NCBI GenBank assembly: GCA_022564115.1
Contig: JADFMB010000008.1
Coordinates: 1-32,261 of the forward strand
Source: Pseudomonadota bacterium
Lineage (GTDB): Bacteria > Pseudomonadota > Alphaproteobacteria > Rhodospirillales > Casp-alpha2
Direction of reading: 5' to 3'
Length of the DNA stretch: 32,261 nt
Positions within the stretch are counted from its first letter, which is position 1. Every line of letters begins with the position of its first letter. Of the stretch, positions 27,227 to 32,261 are shown piece by piece. The notes under the pieces are model-generated. The model was not told the DNA's origin. It saw nothing but the letters and a program-made list of their open reading frames with translations, and searched no databases. Made by a program: the position numbers and the translations under genes.

Positions 27227-29035
27227 TTGAACGACATAACCGTTAAAAATCCGCCACGGCATGATTCCACCCAGGCGCTGATGCACCGGCTTTGGCGGGA
27301 AAGCATCCATCATTATTTAGGCTGGATCATGCTTGCCGTCGTCTGCATGGCGGTCATGGCCGCCGCCACCGCGTTCAGTGCCTGGCTGATGGAGCCCGTG
27401 GTCAACGAAGTATTCATTGGCGAAAATCAGGACATGCTGTGGCCCCTGGGCCTGGCCGTGTTCGCGACGTTTTTTATCAAAGGCCTGGCCAATTACGGCC
27501 AGTCGGTATTGATGAGCATTGTCGGCTTTCGCATCATCGCGGATAACCAGAATCGCCTGTTCGCCCACTTGGCGCGCATGGACCTGAGCTTTTTCCACAA
27601 CCACGCGACGGGAGGCCTGATTTCCCGCTTCACCGTGGATATCAATCAGATGCGAACGGCGGTGTCGAATGCGTTGACCGGGTTCGGCAAGGATCTGCTG
27701 TCACTTATCGGCCTGATAGCGGTGATGTTCGCCAAGGACTGGCAACTGGCGGCGATCTGTATTTTTATTTTCCCCATGGCGGCGTTGCCGATCCTGCGCC
27801 TCGGGCGGCGGATGCGGAAAGTCACGGCCAACACCCAGGAGGAAATGGGCCTGTTCACCACGTTGCTGGAACAGGCTTTCCAGGGCATCCGGTTGGTCAA
27901 GGCCTATGGCATGGAAGGGTACGAAAAAAGCAGGATTGCCGGTATCGTCGAAAGAATCTTCAGCCTCAATCTCAAATCGGCGCGGACCCGGGCGCTGTCC
28001 AGCCCGATCATGGAGACCCTGGGCGGGGTGGCGGTTTGCATCGTTATCATTTACGGCGGCTACCGGGTAATCGAAGGCGCCACCACGTCGGGCGCCTTTT
28101 TCTCATTCATCATGGCGTTGTTGCTGGCGTATGAACCGATGAAACGGCTGGCCAATCTGAACGCCAGCCTTCAGGAAGGTTTAGCCGGGGCCGAACGCAT
28201 GTTCAAGCTCCTGGATACGGAGCCGGCCATTCACGAGAAACCTGATGCGGTGGACCTGGGATCCGTTAAAGGCCACATCCAACTCGAAGATGTCCGTTTT
28301 TCCTATGTGCCCGGAAAGGCGGCCCTGAATGGGATCACTCTGGAGGTGCCGGCCGGGAAAAGAGTGGCGTTGGTCGGTGCCTCGGGGGCCGGCAAATCGA
28401 CCATCCTCAACCTGATCCCCCGTTTCTACGATGTCGATGAAGGCCGCGTCACCGTTGACGGTACCGATGTCCGCGACGTCACCTTCGCTTCGCTTTTTGG
28501 CGGCTTCGCCCTGGTCAGCCAGGAAATCACCCTTTTTGACGACACCGTCCGCGCCAATATCGCCTACGGCCGGGCCGGGGCCGAAGAGGATGAAATCATC
28601 GAGGCGGCGAAAAACGCCGCCGCCCACGATTTTATCGTCGACCTGCCCGACGGTTACGACACCCTGGTCGGTGAACAGGGGATCAAGCTTTCGGGAGGGC
28701 AGCGCCAGCGCCTCGCCATCGCCCGGGCGATGTTGAAAAACGCGTCGGTTCTTCTTTTGGATGAGGCGACCTCGGCGCTGGATACGGAATCCGAACGCCA
28801 AATTCAGGCCGCCATGGACAAACTGATGCAGGGACGGACGACCCTGGTGATCGCCCATCGGCTGTCCACGGTGACCGGCGCCGACCTGATATACGTAATC
28901 GACAAGGGGTGCGTTATCGAACAGGGGACTCACGTGGAACTGATGGCCCGGGGCGGTAATTACCAGCGGCTGTACAACCTTCAATTCGCCGAAGAGGCCG
29001 AGACTTCGGATGCGGTCCGGGCGGCGGAAGCCTGA
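27227..29035 (+). CDS. ABC transporter ATP-binding/permease (MsbA-like lipid A exporter)
   Basis: 602 aa; TM domain plus Walker A VGASGAGKSTIL, LSGGQRQRLAIARAML, LLLDEATSALD; heads a lipid A gene cluster. The predicted start is TTG. Confidence 0.9.
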   Translation: MNDITVKNPPRHDSTQALMHRLWRESIHHYLGWIMLAVVCMAVMAAATAFSAWLMEPVVNEVFIGENQDMLWPLGLAVFATFFIKGLANYGQSVLMSIVGFRIIADNQNRLFAHLARMDLSFFHNHATGGLISRFTVDINQMRTAVSNALTGFGKDLLSLIGLIAVMFAKDWQLAAICIFIFPMAALPILRLGRRMRKVTANTQEEMGLFTTLLEQAFQGIRLVKAYGMEGYEKSRIAGIVERIFSLNLKSARTRALSSPIMETLGGVAVCIVIIYGGYRVIEGATTSGAFFSFIMALLLAYEPMKRLANLNASLQEGLAGAERMFKLLDTEPAIHEKPDAVDLGSVKGHIQLEDVRFSYVPGKAALNGITLEVPAGKRVALVGASGAGKSTILNLIPRFYDVDEGRVTVDGTDVRDVTFASLFGGFALVSQEITLFDDTVRANIAYGRAGAEEDEIIEAAKNAAAHDFIVDLPDGYDTLVGEQGIKLSGGQRQRLAIARAMLKNASVLLLDEATSALDTESERQIQAAMDKLMQGRTTLVIAHRLSTVTGADLIYVIDKGCVIEQGTHVELMARGGNYQRLYNLQFAEEAETSDAVRAAEA

Positions 29036-29059
29036 ATTTAAAACAGGGGTTCCCTCAAC

Positions 29060-29794
29060 GTGAGGCCATTGAAGCGCGTCCTCCAGTCTGAAACCGTGCG
29101 CCGGTTTTTCTGCTGGCTGGCGTCGCTCTATATTCGCCTAGTCTATCACACCGGCCGTTGGGCGGTTGTCGGCGGCGAGATCCCAAAGCGGTTCTGGGAC
29201 GAGGGAAAGCCCTTTATCCTCGTGTTTTGGCACGGCAGGCTGCTGCTGATGCCGTATTGTTGGGACCATCGGAAAACCATCCACATGCTTATTTCCGAGC
29301 ACCGGGACGGCCAACTCATTGCCCATACGGTCGGTCATTTCGGGATCAAGTGGGCGGCCGGGTCTTCCACCCGCGGCGGCGCTCAGGCGCTCCGCACCAT
29401 GGTCAAGGCGATGAAGCAAGGCGATTACGTCGGCATCACTCCCGACGGGCCGCGCGGTCCCCGCATGCGGGCCAGCGATGGGGTCGTCAACGTGGCTCGC
29501 CTTTCCGGCGTTCCAGTCATTCCCGTCGCTTTCGGCACCACCCGGGGCCACTGCCTTTCGACCTGGGACCGGTTCCTCTTGGCTTGGCCTTTCGGCCGCG
29601 GAGTCATCGTCTGGGGCGATCCCATTCGCGTTGACCGCAAGGCCGGGTCCGAGGCCCTGGAGTCGGTCCGGCGTCAAGTCGAAGTCGGGCTCAACGCCGT
29701 CACCGCCGAAGCCGACCGGCTTTCGGGCCGGCCCCCCGTCGAGCCGGCCCCGGGACGCGGGCCCCGGCCCGGCGATGAAGGGGGTGCGTCATGA
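29060..29794 (+). CDS. DUF374-type lysophospholipid acyltransferase family protein
   Basis: FWHGRLLLMPY, GSSTRGGAQALRTMVKAMKQGDYVGITPDGPRGPR, GVPVIPVAFGTTRG. Confidence 0.88.
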   Translation: MRPLKRVLQSETVRRFFCWLASLYIRLVYHTGRWAVVGGEIPKRFWDEGKPFILVFWHGRLLLMPYCWDHRKTIHMLISEHRDGQLIAHTVGHFGIKWAAGSSTRGGAQALRTMVKAMKQGDYVGITPDGPRGPRMRASDGVVNVARLSGVPVIPVAFGTTRGHCLSTWDRFLLAWPFGRGVIVWGDPIRVDRKAGSEALESVRRQVEVGLNAVTAEADRLSGRPPVEPAPGRGPRPGDEGGAS

Positions 29795-31086
29795 TGCTTC
29801 TCCTTTACCGTCTTGTTTCGGGCATCGGTGCGCCGGCGATCAGTCTTTACCTGGCGGTCCGCAAGGCGCGGGGCAAGGAGGACCGAGACCGGTTCGCCGA
29901 ACGCCTGGGTCGCCCCGGACGGGACCGCCCTTCGGGCCCTTTGATCTGGACCCACGCCGCCAGCATCGGCGAATCGATTTCCCTGCTGCCGTTGATCGGG
30001 CGTCTGGTCACGGAAATATCCGGCGTCAGCGTCCTGGTGACCACCGGCACCTTGACGTCGGCCCGGCTGATGGCGGAGCGGCTGCCTGAGGGTGCTTTCC
30101 ACCAGTACGTTCCGGTCGACCGCGTTCCTTATGTCCGGCGGTTTCTCGACCACTGGCGTCCGGACCTGACGCTGTGGGCGGAATCGGAATTCTGGCCCAA
30201 CCTGATCACCGAAACGGTGGCCCGGAAAATACCGATGGTCCTGATCAACGGCAGAATATCGCCGCGGTCGTTCTCGGGCTGGCAACGCTTCGGCGGCTTG
30301 ATCAAAAGGCTGCTCGAAGGGTTCGACCTGTGTCTGGGACAGACCGAAGCGGACGCCGAACGCCTCCGTCGTCTCGGCGCCGGCGACGCCAGGTACGTCG
30401 GCAATTTGAAGTTCGCCGTTCCGCCCCTGCCCGCCGATGGCGAGATATTGGCGAAATTCAAGAAAGGCCTCGGCGACCGGCCATTGTGGCTGGCGGCCAG
30501 CACCCACCCCGGCGAGGAAGAAATAGCGGCGCGCGTGCACCGGCGGCTCAAGGACCTGTTTTCGGGGTTGTTGACCGTCATTGTCCCGCGCCATCCGGAC
30601 CGGGGTTCTGAAATCGCCACCCGGATTAGCGCACTGGGCCTGACCGTCAGCCGCCGCTCGGCCGGTGACGCCATCGGTCCCGATACGGACGTTTATGTGG
30701 CCGACACCCTGGGCGAACTTGGGCTTTTCTATCGTCTGGCGGGGATCGCCTTCATGGGCAAGTCCCTGGTACCCCTGGGCGGTCAGAACCCGTTGGAGGC
30801 GGCGCGGCTCGATTGCGCCATCGTCCACGGGCCCCACATGATGAATTTCGAGGACATCGCGGAACACTTGAAGGCGGCCGGCGCCTCCATCGAGGTCGCC
30901 GACGAAGAAGCATTGGAAGCCGCCGTTGCCCGGTTGCTGGCCGATCCTTCGGAACGCGACCGCATGGCCGCCGCCGCTGACGCTTTCGCCGCCGCCGAAG
31001 CCGGTGTGCTGGACGCGGTTTTCGGTGAACTGCAACCGTTTCTTGAGCCCTTGTCCCGGAAGGACGCCCCCCATGCGGGCACCTGA
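29791..31086 (+). CDS. waaA: 3-deoxy-D-manno-octulosonic acid (Kdo) transferase
   Basis: 431 aa; IWTHAASIGESISLLPLI, VTTGTLTSARLM, WAESEFWPNLI, LINGRISPRSF, MGKSLVPLGGQNPLEAARL. Confidence 0.94.
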   Translation: MMLLLYRLVSGIGAPAISLYLAVRKARGKEDRDRFAERLGRPGRDRPSGPLIWTHAASIGESISLLPLIGRLVTEISGVSVLVTTGTLTSARLMAERLPEGAFHQYVPVDRVPYVRRFLDHWRPDLTLWAESEFWPNLITETVARKIPMVLINGRISPRSFSGWQRFGGLIKRLLEGFDLCLGQTEADAERLRRLGAGDARYVGNLKFAVPPLPADGEILAKFKKGLGDRPLWLAASTHPGEEEIAARVHRRLKDLFSGLLTVIVPRHPDRGSEIATRISALGLTVSRRSAGDAIGPDTDVYVADTLGELGLFYRLAGIAFMGKSLVPLGGQNPLEAARLDCAIVHGPHMMNFEDIAEHLKAAGASIEVADEEALEAAVARLLADPSERDRMAAAADAFAAAEAGVLDAVFGELQPFLEPLSRKDAPHAGT

Positions 31087-32053
31087 TTTCTGGCGCCGGG
31101 GCGGCGGCCCCTTGGGCGCGTTCCTGACGCCGTTGGGTTGGGGTTACGGCTTGGCGACCCGTCTCCGGTTGGCCATGGCAAATCCCTTCAAGGCGTCGGT
31201 TCCGATTCTTTGCGTCGGCAACCTGGTCGCCGGCGGGGCCGGCAAGACACCGGTGGCGTTGAGCCTGGGTAAGCGATTGATGGACCAGGGACGAAAGGTG
31301 CATTTCCTTAGCCGCGGCTACGGCGGTTCCCAAGCCGGACCGCTTCGGGTCGATCCGGATTCTCACTGGGCGGTTGACGTCGGCGAAGAAGCCCTGCTTT
31401 TGGCCGCCGCCGCGCCGACTTGGATTTCCCGCGACCGGGCCTTGGGCGCCCGCGCCGCCGCCGACGGGGCCGACATCATCATCATGGACGATGGGTTTCA
31501 GAACCCCTCGGTTGTAAAGGACCTGTCGCTGTTGGTCGTCGATGGCGGTTTCGGTTTTGGCAACGGCCGCATGATCCCGGCTGGCCCCTTGCGCGAACCG
31601 GTGGCCCCGGCTTTGGGCCGCGCCGGTGCCCTGGTGGTGATCGGCGAAGACGAGACGGGCATCGCCAGCCGGCACGATGTCTTGGCCAGCGGCCTTCCGG
31701 TCCTCAAAGCCGGCGTCGAACCGGGGCCGGAGGCCGAAGGTTTGAAGGGCAACCCCGTGGTTGCCTTTGCCGGCATCGGGTCGCCGGAGAAGTTTTTCGA
31801 CACCCTCGGGAGAATCGGTTGCGACGTCGTTGCCGTGCACGCCTTTCCCGACCATGGCCCCTATTCGGCGGGCGACATCCGGCATCTCAAGACCGAAGCG
31901 GAGGAAAGGAAGGCCGCCCTGGTGACCACCGAGAAGGACTTTCAACGGCTGCCCGAAAACGAACGTGACGGCATCCGGGTCTTGACAATCACCCTGCAAT
32001 GGGCGGACGAAGCGTCCCTGGACGCGGTTTTGCGCCCGCTTTTTGATGATTGA
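31073..32053 (+). CDS. lpxK: Tetraacyldisaccharide 4'-kinase
   Basis: 326 aa from ATG 31073; CVGNLVAGGAGKTPVALSLG (Walker A-like), LSRGYGGS, IMDDGFQNPSVVKDLSLLVVD. Confidence 0.94.
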   Translation: MRAPDFWRRGGGPLGAFLTPLGWGYGLATRLRLAMANPFKASVPILCVGNLVAGGAGKTPVALSLGKRLMDQGRKVHFLSRGYGGSQAGPLRVDPDSHWAVDVGEEALLLAAAAPTWISRDRALGARAAADGADIIIMDDGFQNPSVVKDLSLLVVDGGFGFGNGRMIPAGPLREPVAPALGRAGALVVIGEDETGIASRHDVLASGLPVLKAGVEPGPEAEGLKGNPVVAFAGIGSPEKFFDTLGRIGCDVVAVHAFPDHGPYSAGDIRHLKTEAEERKAALVTTEKDFQRLPENERDGIRVLTITLQWADEASLDAVLRPLFDD

Positions 32054-32061
32054 CGCCCGCC

Positions 32062-32261
32062 ATGCCCAAATTACCGCCCCCCATAAACCGTTACCTCTTT
32101 CACCCCCTTGAGGCGGCGGCGGCGATGATGGCCTATAGCCTGATGCGGGTCCTGCCGATCGACATGGCCTCGGCCTTGGGGGGTTGGCTGGGCCGGACCG
32201 TGGGACCCCACATACCGGTATCGGCCCGGGCGGTGAAGAACCTGAGCGCCGCCTTTCCGGA
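32062..32261 (+). CDS. Lipid A biosynthesis lauroyl acyltransferase (HtrB/LpxL-like), N-terminal fragment
   Basis: MPKLPPPINRYLFHPLEAAAAMMAYSLMRVLPIDMASALGGWLGRTVGPHIPVSARAVKNLSAAFP..., runs off the right edge; typical LpxL N-terminus and context. Confidence 0.78.
   Translation, partial: MPKLPPPINRYLFHPLEAAAAMMAYSLMRVLPIDMASALGGWLGRTVGPHIPVSARAVKNLSAAFP

Noticed and set aside
29674-31074. 466-aa minus ORF opposite waaA
   Set aside because: Shadow ORF; waaA is unambiguous and translationally coupled to its neighbours.
30752-31999. 415-aa minus ORF opposite lpxK
   Set aside because: Shadow ORF; lpxK motifs are clear on the plus strand.
1-32261. CRISPR arrays, tRNA/rRNA genes, IS elements, integrase or att sites
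   Set aside because: None seen on reading; no regularly spaced repeats, no transposase/integrase ORF, no tRNA-like cloverleaf noticed. A dedicated scan (tRNAscan, att search) would be decisive.

Overview
The window looks alphaproteobacterial (GC-rich, possibly Rhodospirillales; lineage is a guess from gene content). It has two parts. (A) About 1-7,375, minus strand: a podovirus-type (T7/BPP-1-like) head-morphogenesis module. It contains a major capsid protein running off the left edge, a scaffold, a Bbp19-like protein, a head-tail connector/portal, a Pro-rich small protein, a peptidoglycan-binding-domain protein, two tandemly duplicated two-Cys small proteins and two orphan proteins. The capsid gene is separated from the rest by two host-like genes (DHH phosphoesterase and CPBP protease). 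No terminase, integrase or tail genes are visible. (B) About 7,523-32,261: an S24/LexA-CI-like regulator followed by mostly housekeeping genes: lysK, ubiD-family, a GAF/HD-GYP protein, a GGCT-like protein, ubiA, rsmE, a GCS2-type glutamate-cysteine ligase, tldD, a SAM-II riboswitch plus metZ, rhodanese, ferredoxin-NADP reductase, korB/korA, pmbA/tldE, and a lipid A cluster (msbA-like, DUF374 acyltransferase, waaA, lpxK, partial lpxL/htrB). The observations most worth checking are: the split head module; its lambda-PR'/tR'-like promoter-then-terminator leader and a 15-mer shared with the capsid leader; an AATGTTCC operator-like triplet in front of the S24 regulator; the duplicated two-Cys genes; and a SAM-II aptamer coupled to an intrinsic terminator with a visible antiterminator alternative. 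All family calls come from reading the translations; no database search was possible.
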